This document shows positions 45,756 through 59,237 of a stretch of 64,000 nucleotides of DNA, in pieces. The stretch is from assembly GCF_040581485.1 (NCBI RefSeq), contig NC_090130.1, positions 9,982,001 through 10,046,000 on the forward strand, given 5' to 3'. The translations under genes and the position numbers were made by a program. Each line of letters opens with the position of its first letter. The first letter of the stretch is position 1. The stretch comes from Linepithema humile. Lineage: Eukaryota; Arthropoda; Insecta; Hymenoptera; Formicidae. The notes under the pieces were generated by a model. It searched no databases. It worked only from the letters and a program-made list of their open reading frames with translations, and had not been told where the DNA came from.

Positions 45756-48700
45756 TTAATGACTCTGTTTTTCAAATGAAATCGGTTCCCCATAACGTGT
45801 TGGAACTTTCTTTTCTCGCACTGATCTCCGTGGTGTATTATCCACCTTTGTTTTCACTGGGGTTTCTTTTACAATTCTCGCATTCTTGTCTACATTTACA
45901 TTCCTCGAAATGATACAAGGTGTTTGACTTACATTTGGGGGTTCGTAGTCAAACATCTCATCGTTCGCGTTATACGTGTCTCTAATTGGGCACTCGCCTA
46001 TTCTTTGGATTTGATCAATGTGTCTCTTCCAACATTTACCATTATCTAAGCGAATAATATAATGTACACGACCAAGTCTTCGTTGTACACAACCAAAAAC
46101 CCATTTTTGTTTCCCGTAATAATTCCGACATTCTACTCGTTCGCCGATATGCACTTCGCGAATCTTATCGTACGGCTTAGTCTCGCTATCCTTGCTTATA
46201 TCAATTTGCGTTGGCAACAATAAATCTAATCGTGTACGCAATTTACGCTTTAACATTTTCTCTGCTGGTGATTCACCCAACGACACATGAGGCAGATTTC
46301 TGTAATGTAATAGAATTTGGTACAAAGCTATCTGTAAATCTTCCGTACTTACTAAAACACTATTGAATTTTTTTCTTAACATCTGTTTGAAGGTTTGGAC
46401 AAATCTCTCCGCTTGCCCATTTGTCGCTGGGTGAAATGGCGCCGTAGTTTTATGTATCACACCATTACATTTGAGAAAGTTTTTGAATTCACTCGATACA
46501 AAATGTCGACCGTTGTCTGACACTACCACCTCAGGTATGCCAAACGTTGAAAAAATTTGTCTACAGCATTTAATCGTTGTACTACTTGTAATATTCTTCG
46601 TAATGAGTACCTCTGGCCACTTTGAAAAAGCGTCCACCAACACAAAAAAGTAATGTCCCATAAAGGGGCCTGCGTAATCAATATGTACTCTTTGGAACGC
46701 TCTGTCTGTTGGTTTCCACGTAAGTGTTTGTGTTTTTGGCGGATCGTTTCGAATTAAATTACAATTTTCGCAGTTCCTAGCTAAATTTTCTAAATCGTTG
46801 TCGACACCCGGCCACCAACAATATCTCCTAGCCATTTCCTTCATTTTAATAATGCCGAAATGCTCCTCATGCAACTCTTGCAAAACTTTCTTTCGTAATT
46901 TCCGCGGCACTAGGACTCTACCGTCCCGTAAAATCGCGCCACGTTGACAACTAAATTCAGCAAGCGGAACATTGAATCTTTCCCTCGGCTTTATCTCTTT
47001 GCCTGATTGTAACGCACGCGCTAAATTTTGTAATTCTGTATCTTTTTCGGTTTCCGCGGCTAACTCTGTAAATGTGACTGGAAGGGATTCTATTAATTTA
47101 ATTTCGTATTCATCTACTACATCGTATTCGAAATCGTCCTCTGACTGAATTGGTAATCGCGACAATCCATCTGCATTGCTATGTAATTTCGTATTTTTAT
47201 ACTTGATATCGTAATTGAAAGCTTGTAAGAAAATTTTGTAATGTTGCATGCGCATCGCGCTATGTACCGGCAACGTCTTGTTTGCTGCTAATATTTGTGT
47301 AAGTGGACGGTGGTCTGTATAGAGTGTAAAACGATTTCCGTATAGAAACTGATAAAACTTTTTTATCGCAAAAATAATCGCATACGCCTCCTTATCAATC
47401 TGTGCATACTTCTGCTGTGTTCGGGACAAGGATTGCGAAGCATACTGGATTACTCGCTCTGATCCATCTGGATACTTTTGCGAAAGGACCGCTCCTACGC
47501 CGTACATGCTTGCATCACAAGCCACGATCGTTGGATGTTTTGGATTGTAATGAGCCAAAACTTTATTACTCGTAAACTCTCTTTTCGCCGCTAAGAAAGC
47601 CGCTTCGCACTCCTGTGTCCATTTGAAAATCACAGCTTTTCCGCTTTCTTTTTGTAACAACGTATGTAATGGCGTAAGTATTTTACTTAAATTTTGAATG
47701 AACCGTCCGTAATAATTAATTAATCCTAAAAACGCACGTAATTCAGAAATGTTTTTCGGGCGTGGCATTTTTTCAATGGCCTCCATTTTTCTTTTCTCTT
47801 TATGAATACCGTTTTTATCAATGTAATAGCCGCAATAATGTATACCTTCTTTCAAAAATTCGCTTTTCTCTTTATTAATTTGTATATTAGATTTCGCTAA
47901 ACGTGTTAGTACTTCCCTAAGTCGTTCCAGATGCACTTGGTCGTTCGGACCTGTAATTTTGATATCGTCTAAGAAAACAGAAACGCCTGGGATACCTTTT
48001 AGTACAGTTTCTATTTCTCTCTGCCAGATTGCTGGCGCCGACGCGATCCCGTATAATAGACGTGTACATTTGTATAATCCCCGGTGTGTATTGAGGGTTA
48101 ATAACTCTCTATCCGCGGGATGAATTTCCATTTGTAAATAGGCCTGCTTAAGATCTATCTTTGAAAACTTTTGACCTCCTGATAAGGTACTAAAAAGTTC
48201 GTCCACTGTAGGTAATGGATATTCGTCTACTAGTAATTGTTTGTTTACTGTTACGCTAAAATCTCCGCAGAGCCTTACCGAATTATCTTTCTTTAAAACG
48301 GGCACGACCGGCGTCGCCCATTCTGCCGCGCTCGTTTCTTGTAAGATTCCTTCTTTTACGAGTCTGTCTATCTCCCGATCTACTAACGGTATTATTTTGA
48401 ATGGTACTTTCCTTGCTTTTAGAAAAACTGGTTTCGCGTTCTCTTTTAGAATAAGCCGCGCTTGTATTTGCTTGATTTTTGTACTTGAAGGATCCAAATC
48501 ATTTTCGTAATCGCGTAAAATTTTATGTAATTCAATTTCTGTATTTGAGTTTAACGTAAAAACTGTACTGGTCAATTGTACGCCTAACTGACGAATCCAC
48601 TCCCGCCCCATGAGTGGTTCTCTATCCATGACTGTAATGTACATATTTAATGACTTAGTAATCCCTTTGTAACGTACTTGTACTTTTACGTAACCGATAA

Positions 48701-49763
48701 CCGTAATTGTTGTTTTGCAAAATGTAAATAATTTTAAATCTGTATTCTCTATTTGTGCATCTGGAAACCAACGCTTAAGAAAATATTTACTAACAATTGT
48801 AACAGCCGCTCCGCTGTCTATTTCGAAACGCACATCTTTCCCGTTAATCTCGACGGAAACAAAATACCTATCTCTATGCTTGATATGTTCCGTATTCATC
48901 CATAAAATGTCGCTTAACTGATGCGCCGTTGCTTTATTCCTTCTCATGCATACCTTTGCTAAATGACCTTTAATGCCGCAGTTTGAACATACGATTTCTC
49001 TATTCAATGTACATTTTGAAGCTAAATGCTTACCTCCGCATCTATAACATGTAACGTTATTTGTACCGTCTGTATTGTTATGGTTTGGAACGTCCTGTAT
49101 GGCACGCTTTGTTTTCTGGTATGCCGCTGGTCTATTTACTGCCGGCTTCTTATGCTGTGACCGTTTGTCCTTCTTCCCTCTTGCCGCTTCTTTCTGGCCC
49201 ACGTAGTCCACGGATGATACCCCCGCTGCCTGAATTTGGTTTACGTCTTTCTCTGTCAATTCCATTGAAAGAGCAATTTCGACCGCCTTATCGAAGGTCA
49301 AATCCTTTGTTTCCAATAGCCTCGCTTGGGTACGTCGGCTTGTAAGCCCGAAAACGAATTGATTCCGTAGCGCCGTTTTTAAATAGTTTCCAAAATTACA
49401 GTTTATGCTCATCTTATGTAAAGCCGCCACGTACTGGTGTATGCTCTCCCCGTCGGACTGCTTCCTCTGGTGGAAACGATAATTTTCCGCTATTTCAAGC
49501 GGTGCAGGGGCGTAGAAATCCTCCAAATGTAATGCAACTGTATTGTACGTCTGCGTGTACGGGTCGAGAGGTGCTAACTTGTCGCACAGTATATCGAAAG
49601 ATTTACTTCCGATGAAATGTAGTAGGTACGCCACTTTCTGCGGTTCAGGAATTTTGAACACTGTAACGGCACCCTCGAAACGTTTTAGCCAACGCTTCCA
49701 ATTTGTAACGGCAGGATCGAAAGCTTCTATTGCGAAACTTCCATGTACGATTGCCTCAGCCAT
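45756..49763 (-). CDS. Gag-Pol polyprotein, Gypsy copy 2
   Basis: Same protein as copy 1, shifted by 4397 bp, likewise with no stop. I see one amino-acid difference, in the integrase zinc region (WWPGV here, WWPGI in copy 1), plus synonymous changes such as one near 49281. All domains listed for copy 1 are kept. The near identity means that the second body arose by very recent recombination, or that the assembly placed one element twice; the base differences argue against a simple copy error. Confidence 0.95.
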   Translation of the reverse strand: MAEAIVHGSFAIEAFDPAVTNWKRWLKRFEGAVTVFKIPEPQKVAYLLHFIGSKSFDILCDKLAPLDPYTQTYNTVALHLEDFYAPAPLEIAENYRFHQRKQSDGESIHQYVAALHKMSINCNFGNYLKTALRNQFVFGLTSRRTQARLLETKDLTFDKAVEIALSMELTEKDVNQIQAAGVSSVDYVGQKEAARGKKDKRSQHKKPAVNRPAAYQKTKRAIQDVPNHNNTDGTNNVTCYRCGGKHLASKCTLNREIVCSNCGIKGHLAKVCMRRNKATAHQLSDILWMNTEHIKHRDRYFVSVEINGKDVRFEIDSGAAVTIVSKYFLKRWFPDAQIENTDLKLFTFCKTTITVIGYVKVQVRYKGITKSLNMYITVMDREPLMGREWIRQLGVQLTSTVFTLNSNTEIELHKILRDYENDLDPSSTKIKQIQARLILKENAKPVFLKARKVPFKIIPLVDREIDRLVKEGILQETSAAEWATPVVPVLKKDNSVRLCGDFSVTVNKQLLVDEYPLPTVDELFSTLSGGQKFSKIDLKQAYLQMEIHPADRELLTLNTHRGLYKCTRLLYGIASAPAIWQREIETVLKGIPGVSVFLDDIKITGPNDQVHLERLREVLTRLAKSNIQINKEKSEFLKEGIHYCGYYIDKNGIHKEKRKMEAIEKMPRPKNISELRAFLGLINYYGRFIQNLSKILTPLHTLLQKESGKAVIFKWTQECEAAFLAAKREFTSNKVLAHYNPKHPTIVACDASMYGVGAVLSQKYPDGSERVIQYASQSLSRTQQKYAQIDKEAYAIIFAIKKFYQFLYGNRFTLYTDHRPLTQILAANKTLPVHSAMRMQHYKIFLQAFNYDIKYKNTKLHSNADGLSRLPIQSEDDFEYDVVDEYEIKLIESLPVTFTELAAETEKDTELQNLARALQSGKEIKPRERFNVPLAEFSCQRGAILRDGRVLVPRKLRKKVLQELHEEHFGIIKMKEMARRYCWWPGVDNDLENLARNCENCNLIRNDPPKTQTLTWKPTDRAFQRVHIDYAGPFMGHYFFVLVDAFSKWPEVLITKNITSSTTIKCCRQIFSTFGIPEVVVSDNGRHFVSSEFKNFLKCNGVIHKTTAPFHPATNGQAERFVQTFKQMLRKKFNSVLVSTEDLQIALYQILLHYRNLPHVSLGESPAEKMLKRKLRTRLDLLLPTQIDISKDSETKPYDKIREVHIGERVECRNYYGKQKWVFGCVQRRLGRVHYIIRLDNGKCWKRHIDQIQRIGECPIRDTYNANDEMFDYEPPNVSQTPCIISRNVNVDKNARIVKETPVKTKVDNTPRRSVREKKVPTRYGEPISFEKQSH

Positions 49764-49845
49764 GGCAGAATCCGGAGTTCTTCTTTGCAAAAATTTGTAC
49801 TTTTCTCTTAAACTTTTGTGCGGTATCCCATCCTCGTCGCCAAAC

Positions 49846-50106
49846 TGTCGTATCCCCGCAGAGGAAAAAGGTTCGATGAGTAATTTATCTGCCACGCACT
49901 GATTAAGTCTTCGCAATCGATTTTATTCACTACCCTTCGTATACATGTATTCCTTACGCCGTCCGGAGAGGAAGAGAGCGCGGATCTGCCGATACGCGTG
50001 TATATCTCGCACGTTATCACCCCAGCGCCATCCTACCTGCTCTCCTGTCCTAATCGCGCTATCATGCTTACGCGCCTAATTCAAAAGGACGTGTAACTAT
50101 GTAACA
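49846..50106 (-). repeat. LTR c (5' LTR of copy 2)
   Basis: 261 bp, ends exactly at the N run. Confidence 0.95.
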
Positions 50107-50606
50107 NNNNNNNNNNNNNNNNNNNNNNNNNNNNNNNNNNNNNNNNNNNNNNNNNNNNNNNNNNNNNNNNNNNNNNNNNNNNNNNNNNNNNNNNNNNNNN
50201 NNNNNNNNNNNNNNNNNNNNNNNNNNNNNNNNNNNNNNNNNNNNNNNNNNNNNNNNNNNNNNNNNNNNNNNNNNNNNNNNNNNNNNNNNNNNNNNNNNNN
50301 NNNNNNNNNNNNNNNNNNNNNNNNNNNNNNNNNNNNNNNNNNNNNNNNNNNNNNNNNNNNNNNNNNNNNNNNNNNNNNNNNNNNNNNNNNNNNNNNNNNN
50401 NNNNNNNNNNNNNNNNNNNNNNNNNNNNNNNNNNNNNNNNNNNNNNNNNNNNNNNNNNNNNNNNNNNNNNNNNNNNNNNNNNNNNNNNNNNNNNNNNNNN
50501 NNNNNNNNNNNNNNNNNNNNNNNNNNNNNNNNNNNNNNNNNNNNNNNNNNNNNNNNNNNNNNNNNNNNNNNNNNNNNNNNNNNNNNNNNNNNNNNNNNNN
50601 NNNNNN
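50107..50606. other. Assembly gap of 500 N
   Basis: Fixed-size gap between the Gypsy array and the ACTGGG foldback element. It hides the right flank of the array and possibly the right end of the CCCAG element that starts at 40177. Confidence 0.99.
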
Positions 50607-50764
50607 ACTGGGATAAGTCATTTCTCGCTGGGTCGGTCGCCAGCGGCCGGGCGGTAGTGGGGTAACAGAAGGCGTCGTCTTGGGAATCGGCCCGAGATGC
50701 CTTCTGTTCCCCCACTACCGCCCGGCCGCTGGCAACCGACCCAGCGAGAAATGACCTATCCCAG
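50607..50764. mobile_element. ACTGGG foldback element, both arms
   Basis: GGGATAAGTCATTTCTCGCT and its complement bracket GC-rich arms (GCGGCCGGGCGGTAGTGGGG). A single arm occurs at 21440-21533. The left edge lies at the gap. Confidence 0.8.
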
Positions 50765-50787
50765 TAAACCATTCGATATTCTATGAT

Positions 50788-51107
50788 TCTAGAAAAGCGC
50801 TCCAGCCGCTCGAGGTCTAGCCCGGTTTAATCTATCATACATTGGCTGCGGGCGGCGCGTTGGAGAGGCAAGAGGGGAAACGCGCCGTGGCTCGGCGCCC
50901 GGCTTACGTCTCGCCGCACTGCGCCGAGCCGGGCTAGACCTCGAGCGGCTGGAGCGCTTCTCTCAACGCGCTCTTATTAGTCCAAATGTAAAAATTAATA
51001 TCTCGTTTATTATTGCGAATATCGTAAAACGGTAAAGAACTTTTATATTTATTTCGATCCCATCTACCTTCCTGCTCCCGGTAAAACAAGTCTCGCGGGA
51101 CACCCTG
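50788..51107. mobile_element. Foldback element type B, 5' truncated
   Basis: Matches about 22905-23222: the GCTCCAGCCGCTCGAGG inverted centre and the right arm ending CGCGGGACACCCTG before TATA. The type A and C elements that adjoin type B at 22.3-23.7 kb are absent here. Confidence 0.85.
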
Positions 51108-51252
51108 TATATATAAATATTATTATATCTATTTTTTTAAATGTTTTATATAAAGGCAATATATATACAGATGTATTTTTTACACAATTCTTATATAAAT
51201 AGTGAATAGCTTTAATTGCAATATTTAATAATTAAATAAATACTTTTTTTTG

Positions 51253-52690
<1,438 letters not shown>

Positions 52691-53309
52691 GTATGTACTT
52701 ATAGGACTATGTACTTATAGGAGGATTTATTTTATATATAATTTTATGTATATTTGTATGCTGTATGTATATTTTTATGTAATTATATGAATTTTAACTT
52801 TCATTTTATTTTTACAAACATCTAACAAAGGAAAATAATAATCAAGATTTTATTAGTATATAAAAATAAATTATTAGTGGCAACAAAAGGTGGAATATAT
52901 GAATGGCAGCAACGCGTAAAGTTTAACTGCATATCTGTATTTGATTGATTACTAAGAAATAATCGATCGAAGCCAGGGAAAATATACCTACGAAGATTGT
53001 CCATATTACATGCACTAATTAATCTATCTTCTCAAAATTTCACTTAATAAAGCGTACAAAATAAGACTAGATATAAGACTTTATTAATAAAAAATAATAA
53101 TATAACGAACAAGATTATTTACTTTAAAAAAAATGCAATATTAAAAAGATTTTTATTTTTTTTTTAATATAAAAGAAAATATACTTTTATTTTAATGTTA
53201 ACATGTTATGCAATGTTATGTGTATTTTATTTATGTTAACATAAATACAAATAAAAACATTTAATTAAAATGTATTGTCATAGCAATTTTACATTTATAT
53301 ATTAAAAAA

Positions 53310-53700
53310 TATAAAGACAATATTTTTATATGCAACATTATTTTCCAGGGAGAACAACAGGACATGTAATAGACATCTATAAACGTCTATTAGATGTCTA
53401 TTAGACGTTTCTTCGACCTAATGTTCTCCCTGGAGAATAATATTGCATATAAAAATATTGTCTCTATGGTGTTCTCCCTGGGTCTAAGATTGCAATAACA
53501 ATGCATTATTGCAAATTCATTACATTGCAATATTACTGTAATATTTCGTTGCAATTTTCCTAAAGGCGGACATTTTAACGTTCCTGCAATCCCACAGCAA
53601 TGATGCAACAACATTTTGCAGTGAATTTGTAACATTGCGATGAAAGATTGATGCAATGTGTATGCAATCTTTGTGTGCTGTAGTGGGCCTTAATTGATCA
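53310..53700. repeat. Foldback and TTGCAAT-rich repeats in copy 2
   Basis: Counterpart of about 26522-26900, with CCAGGGAGAACA ends and the AGACGTCTAT-like centre. Confidence 0.6.
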
Positions 53701-55012
53701 ATTGTAATTTTTAGTCTAAATCAAGGTGAAATCTGCATTGCCATTTTAGTCTAAATCAAGGTGAAATCTGCATTGCCATTTCGAAGACTACTTCGATGTA
53801 GCCATAAAAATGAAATACTACAACCATATGAATAATTCATGGATAAAATTGTATCCACGTAGTCCACGTAAATTTATAGATTCGACATGGATGTGATATA
53901 ACTGCTTTATCGGGACATATATAATACGCCCGTCCTGAACAGTTAACCACAAATGTCACCTTGTGGAATATAAAAAGAATTAAAAATTAAAATTTCACAA
54001 AATTAGAAATTTAAATTTAAACGTCATAAAATAAGCTATGCAACACGTATCTCAATACCACATGATGACCCAGACAGCATGATGACCTTATATAATACTC
54101 CTAAAGAGTTCCAAAAATTTTTCTGAGTTGATAAATTTAGATCAGAAGGTGGTTAGAACGTGCTCATAATGTACTCGGATGCGTCGACTTCTGAGCGTCA
54201 TTTTGATTTCATCATAAAAAGTTTTTTATGCATATAACCTAATAAACGAGAAATTATTGAAAGTTCAGAAATAGGATTGAAAATTACTGAGAAGAATTTA
54301 TTTACGATGATGCTGAATTTTATTTAATTTTTTTCAATAATTTCTCGTTTACTGGGAACAAATATACCTCAAAAAATTACATGTGAAAAATTGCGTCAGA
54401 GATCGTTGTACCAGGAACAATTTCACACACTGCGTGTTTTTTATGCACTGCGAACTGCGAGACTTGGAAAGTACTTTGTGGGTAAATATAAATAACAAAG
54501 AGAATAATCGACGAAGAATATATGGATGACCAACAAGAATCCAGCCGAGTCAGGTTGGGTGATGCGTGTTTTTTGTTTTCACGCATCATATTATATAATG
54601 TCAAAATGAGCTGATTATGAAGAACTATTTTGTGTTAGAAATAAAAGTTCATAGTGATCTCTTTTTGATTTACTGTTAAAGAACTCAGAAAAGAGCACTT
54701 TTAGACAATTTTTTGTAATTATTTTAGCAGATCATAAAGAATTCAAAAAAGAGAATACTTTTTGAACTCTTTCTGGAGATCCTGCTGTCTCGGCGGCTAT
54801 TTATAACATGAATATAAATTTGTAATAAGACAGATATAAAAAAGATAACATGTACTCGCCAAATAACACAAACACATTCTATAAACATTTTATACAATGC
54901 ATGTGTTATTTGGCATTCTAAACGTCATTTATGTACATCTTCAGTACATTTGAATATTCAGTATCAATACTGATAATGAATATCAGAAGGCAGCTCTTTT
55001 CGCGTGCTCAAC

Positions 55013-56000
55013 CCCGAGTCGAAATTTAAAACCTACTATAAACCTCATACATGGTTATTTGTGCCTCTAATAATGTTCCTTGACCTACAAGTTCTATCTT
55101 GAAAGTGTTATGTCTTCTTTTGGCCTTTCTTTAATCTTGTTGTCCTAGAAAACCCTTATTTTTATTGATGTTAAATATACAATTCCTACTTTCGTTCTTA
55201 CAACTCCTACCTCTTTTGAATCTCCAAATCTTATCGAAATTTCTAGCAATAAAAATATTAATATTCAATCTATAATTGAGTTCAATTTTTATTATTTCAG
55301 ATTAATATAATAAATGTTATAATATAAAATAAATAATAACAAATAAATAGTAAAAAATATTTTTTTAAATTAAGTGCAACTCAGTATTATATTTAGTATT
55401 ATAAATAACTAAAAATTTATTCGAATAAACAAAAAACAATTAAAATTCAAAATTTTATTTAATATTTTATTACATATTTGACCTATAATTCGAAATTATT
55501 TAATATTCTATTACCACATTTACTTTATTTGTATTTAATGCATATCTTAATTTCAATAAGCGCAATACATTAATTATGTAATTTACTTAACTGCAAATAG
55601 ATATGTAAGAGATAAGTGAATATTATTTATATAATATTTGCTTATAGTAGCCTATTTACAGTTAAGCAAATTATAATAATTAGTATATTGTTTATTGAAA
55701 TCAAGATCCATACATTAAATACAAGTAGAGTATATAAGATAATAGATTATTAAGTAATTTTGAATATTTGTTTTCTAGAAATACATATTTATAGAACCTG
55801 GAGCCTTTTTAGAGGTTCTCAGTAGGTACTCTTTTGAGCTTCCACATGGAAAAAACGGCAATAAGTAACAATTTTTAGTATCAAAGGAGGGCAATAGCCA
55901 ATGTAATGTTATATCTATATATATGAATTAAAGCTTACATTGGTTCTCCAAATTCGACAAAACTTGTAGGTTTAATCTAGGCTAAAAATTTCGACTCGGG
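55013..56000. mobile_element. CCCGAG-ended DNA element, 988 bp
   Basis: Ends CCCGAGTCGAAATTT and AAATTTCGACTCGGG, flanked by AC on both sides (2-bp duplication). Nearly identical to 12187-13760 without the nested hAT MITE. AT-rich and without a coding frame. Confidence 0.9.
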
Positions 56001-56002
56001 AC

Positions 56003-56826
56003 AGCGCGCAACACTATCTCCTACATGACTCATATACACCACTGGATTCATTGGTGCTGCACCGCGCATGCGTGAGAAATATCCTTTATAAGAACTGCTC
56101 GAGATGTATTCTTTACTCATTAACGATCAGTTTTTCGTGGGACGCTCATCTCAACACGGATGAGAAAGACGCATACAGAGTGAATCATATCTAAACTTCT
56201 TTAATTTTGAGAGGAGGCAATAATCACAAAGTTTTTTCATCCCAGAATTTGTAAAACTAATCCGCAAAGTTAAAGAAAGGGTGAGTACACAATAGAAATT
56301 TGCATTTGAAAAATGTATTTTTTGTTTTCTTTCATTATTTTTTCTCCTGATCTTTCTTTTTTTTATTATTAATTTTATTTATATTTAGTAATATGTTATT
56401 TATTATTAAATAGACAAATAATATACAATTTTACTTAATCTGATAAAAATTTATTGATGATAAGTACAAAATAATAAGTAAAATAAATATTTTCACAATA
56501 AAAGAAAAATATTATATGATTATGGAATTCAGAGGAAAAATGGACCAAGTCTTTTTACAATTTTATGCATAAATTAAAAAAAACTGAACAGTTTTCACTG
56601 AACAATTTAAAAGTGAGTGCAAATGTTTAAGTTAAAATTAAAAGAAAATATGGTACTTATGAAAAAGTATACATGTTGCACATAAGTAGAGAAACAACTT
56701 TATAACTTTTGAACTAATTTTCTAACAGTTAACAAAAATAGACTTGATCCACTTTTCCTCTGAATTTCTCGTATAATGTAACAATAATCTGTAAACCATT
56801 ATATAAACCATATTTAAACTAATATA
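56003..56826. other. Spacer, possible exon before GTGAGT
   Basis: A GC-richer stretch (about 56003-56280) ends AAAGAAAGG then GTGAGTAC, which may be a first exon and donor of an unknown transcript. The rest is AT-rich. Nothing firm. Confidence 0.25.
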
Positions 56827-57289
56827 CAGGGTGTCTGGCACAATAATCGCCCCACCGGTCATATACAGGTAGAGGAGGTCAAATCGAGTAGAAAAGTCCT
56901 TTACCATTTTTTGATTTTTGTAATAAGTACTAAGTAATTAACGAAAAAAGATTGGTGAATCCGTGCAAGTAAAGCGCGCGCAGCGAGAAGGACATCCCAC
57001 TGCTATGCGATCACTAGGCGTGCGATGAAGCGTTGGGAGGAGCGCTCTACAAATGACAATGGCAACATACGAGCGGCGCGTAACGCTAGAGCCTTGTGTC
57101 CTAGTGATCGCGTAGCAGTGGGACGTCCTTCTCACCGCGCGCGCTTTACTCGCGCGGATTCGCCGATCTTTTTTCGTTAATTACTCAGTACTTATTATAA
57201 AAATTAAAAAATGGTAAAGGACTTTTCTACTCGATTTGACCTCCTCTACCTGTATATGACCGGTGGGGCGATTATTGCCAGACACCCTG
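56827..57289. mobile_element. Foldback element type A, 463 bp
   Basis: Ends CAGGGTGTCTGGCA and its complement, flanked by TATA (56823-56826, 57290-57293). Near-identical to 22294-22754. It interrupts the C-terminal end of the minus-strand frame to its right. Confidence 0.93.
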
Positions 57290-58170
57290 TATATAATCTA
57301 AACCATAATATAAACTATAAATAATAACCAAGGTTGAAAGAAGTAAAATTCGTATACACCAAATTTTCGCATCTAATATCCAAAGTTTTCGTATATATTT
57401 ATTAGGTGATTTAATTTGGCATGTAATTATTATTGCAGATGAAAGTATTTGTTGCAATTTAATACAGTTTCTATGAAAATCTTGACTATTAATTATTTCA
57501 TAAGCCTCATAATGTTCATCTAAATAACACGAGTTTAAATTTTCTGTTAATATTAATATATTCTCATTTGATTGCCAAATTAAATCTGTCACTTTGTGAA
57601 AGATAGGTCCATTTTCTGATGGAATCATCAGGGTTGTATTGCACTCTATGTTACAATTACCTCGTTTAATCCATTTTAAAGTCTGAACAACGCCGAAACT
57701 TGAATCAATGTTGTGTGGTAAATGTGAAATATTTGCAATACTCTCAGTCTGCTTTGAACTTATCTCGTACAGTGCACATATTACTTTTTTTGTTAATAAT
57801 CGATGACTTAATTTTAATTGATGTCGCAATGCTACAGTGTAACAAATATTAACTCTGCTAATGGCAGAATGTGCAATAATTTTTCCTTCTCTATGTTTGC
57901 TCTCAAAACGCATAGAACAAATGTTCCATTAGGTCCAAACGGATCTAATAATTTCTAATAATAATCATTTTTTCTGGATAGTGTATAGCAATGATGATCA
58001 AATTTCAGATTTTCCGAAAATAATTCAACGCGTAAATGCAAATATTCTTCTATTTCAGTGGCTAATAAATCATGTTCATTAACATGAATTGTTGTAGCAG
58101 TAATAATAGAAGTAATTCGTTTTAACACAAGATACAAATTCCAATATTTGTTTTCTCTATCTATCAAATG
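57290..58170 (-). pseudogene. Tnp2-like transposase fragment (RFESKH type)
   Basis: Minus-strand coding remnant in two frames. The first (about 58160-57957) reads YWNLYLVLKRITSIITATT and LFSENLKFDHHCYTL and stops at TAG. The second, from 57913, reads MRFESKHREGKIIAHSAISR, then LRHQLKLSHRL, and ends in a basic C-terminal domain (NGPIFHKVTDLIWQSNENIL). The order hydrophobic helix, H-rich motif, FGP, RFESKH is that of a widespread transposon protein. Its layout parallels SYNIHGILHL and FPYENSIINFKRM in the 34-kb transposase. A frameshift near 57915, the TAG and the missing N-terminal half show that it is dead. The 3' end runs into the foldback element. Confidence 0.65.
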
Positions 58171-58186
58171 ACCAATTATATATTAC

Positions 58187-59237
58187 CACAAACTGTTCGT
58201 AATATGTATTTTCCTTTTCACCAGGAAATGTTTCTGTTATTTCCTTTGCCAACGCTTGAACCTTTGCACTTGAAATCCTGAAACATAAAATATATTAAAA
58301 AATAATTTTTATTTTTTTTATTACACATTGCATATAAAAATTTAATAAATAAAATTAGACTTACTCTAAAGTTCGGAGTTTCTGTTGTAGAGGAAGTTTC
58401 AATAGAATGTTATTTAATTCTCTTCGTATTATAAGGCGTGATAATCGATTACGAGCACTCGGTGCTCGTAAAAAATCCGTGCTGTTTTTGGATGGACAAA
58501 ATAGACCGACCTTCCCCCTCTTCAATTAAAAAGTTATACAACTCCTAGACAAATAAAACTTATAATTTAGGTGAAAGAATAAATAAAAACTACAATATTA
58601 TAATTATGTTGGAGATAACAAACCGTCTTATCATTAACTCTAATTCTATGTTGAGTACTATCCAGTTGCTGTTGTGATTGAATAATTTCAGCTACCTCAG
58701 AACTATTTGATAAATCTTCAGTCAAAATCTAGAATTAACAATTTGTACAAATGTATAAACACATATTGAGATAAAGGTTTAAGTATTACGTAAAAATACT
58801 TTAGCTTGATCAAATACTTTAGCTTGATACGTTAATAAGTTTTCTTCTAATTATAAAAATAATAATGTATACTAAACTGGTGCCACTGGCGATTGTATAG
58901 AAAAGAAAGACTGTCTAGATTCTGTGTTCTAAGGAGTTTGAAGCGGTGTTAAATCTTCTCTCTCACACTCTTTCTCATTTTCAAATGTCTACGAAAATAA
59001 AAAAGGGAAAGTTAATTTTGTTTTGCATAATCTTTAAAAATAAAGCCTATTTTTACATTAAAATAAGAAAAAAAAATAAAATACCGTATCGCCATATATT
59101 ATATCTATCGTCTTAGTTAGTCCCACAGATAGAAACGACGACTTTGTATTTGAGAAGGTGCTAGTAGCAGTTTTATTGTTACAGCCAGTATGTGATTGAG
59201 ATGCAGCAACTGGATCAGTCCACTTCCACTCATTAAT
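58187..59237 (-). pseudogene. SAMD3-like gene fragment, decayed
   Basis: Exon-like pieces on the minus strand: 59237-59085 (NEWKWTDPVAASQSHTGCNN), 58988 to a TAG at 58929, 58728-58624 (LTEDLSNSSEVAEIIQSQQQ), 58544-58365 (LYNFLIEEGEGRSILSIQKQ, then, after a one-base shift near 58445, RNRLSRLIIRRELNNILLKL), and 58277-58187 (AKVQALAKEITETFPGEKEN then TYYEQF). The last two correspond to exon 5 of the plus-strand SAM gene at 62745 (KLAKLIVSNELSPNINFSIT and LSEEVQKLFPTEEK). The stop and shift mark it as a pseudogene. The Tnp2-like fragment follows immediately in the same orientation. Confidence 0.6.

Larger units (their letters stand above)
41052..50106 (-). mobile_element. Gypsy tandem array: LTR-body-LTR-body-LTR
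   Basis: Three 261-bp LTRs (41052-41312, 45449-45709, 49846-50106) alternate with two 4136-bp bodies at a period of 4397 bp, all on the minus strand. In element orientation each LTR starts TGTTACATAGTTACACG and ends GATACGACA. It is followed by TTTGGCGACGAGGATGG, the primer-binding site. Only a few base differences separate the two bodies. The outer right flank is a gap, so the target duplication cannot be checked. Confidence 0.95.

Noticed and set aside
41325..49902. Many plus-strand frames of 60-119 codons in the Gypsy array
   Set aside because: All are shadows opposite the intact Gag-Pol frames and repeat at the 4397-bp period.
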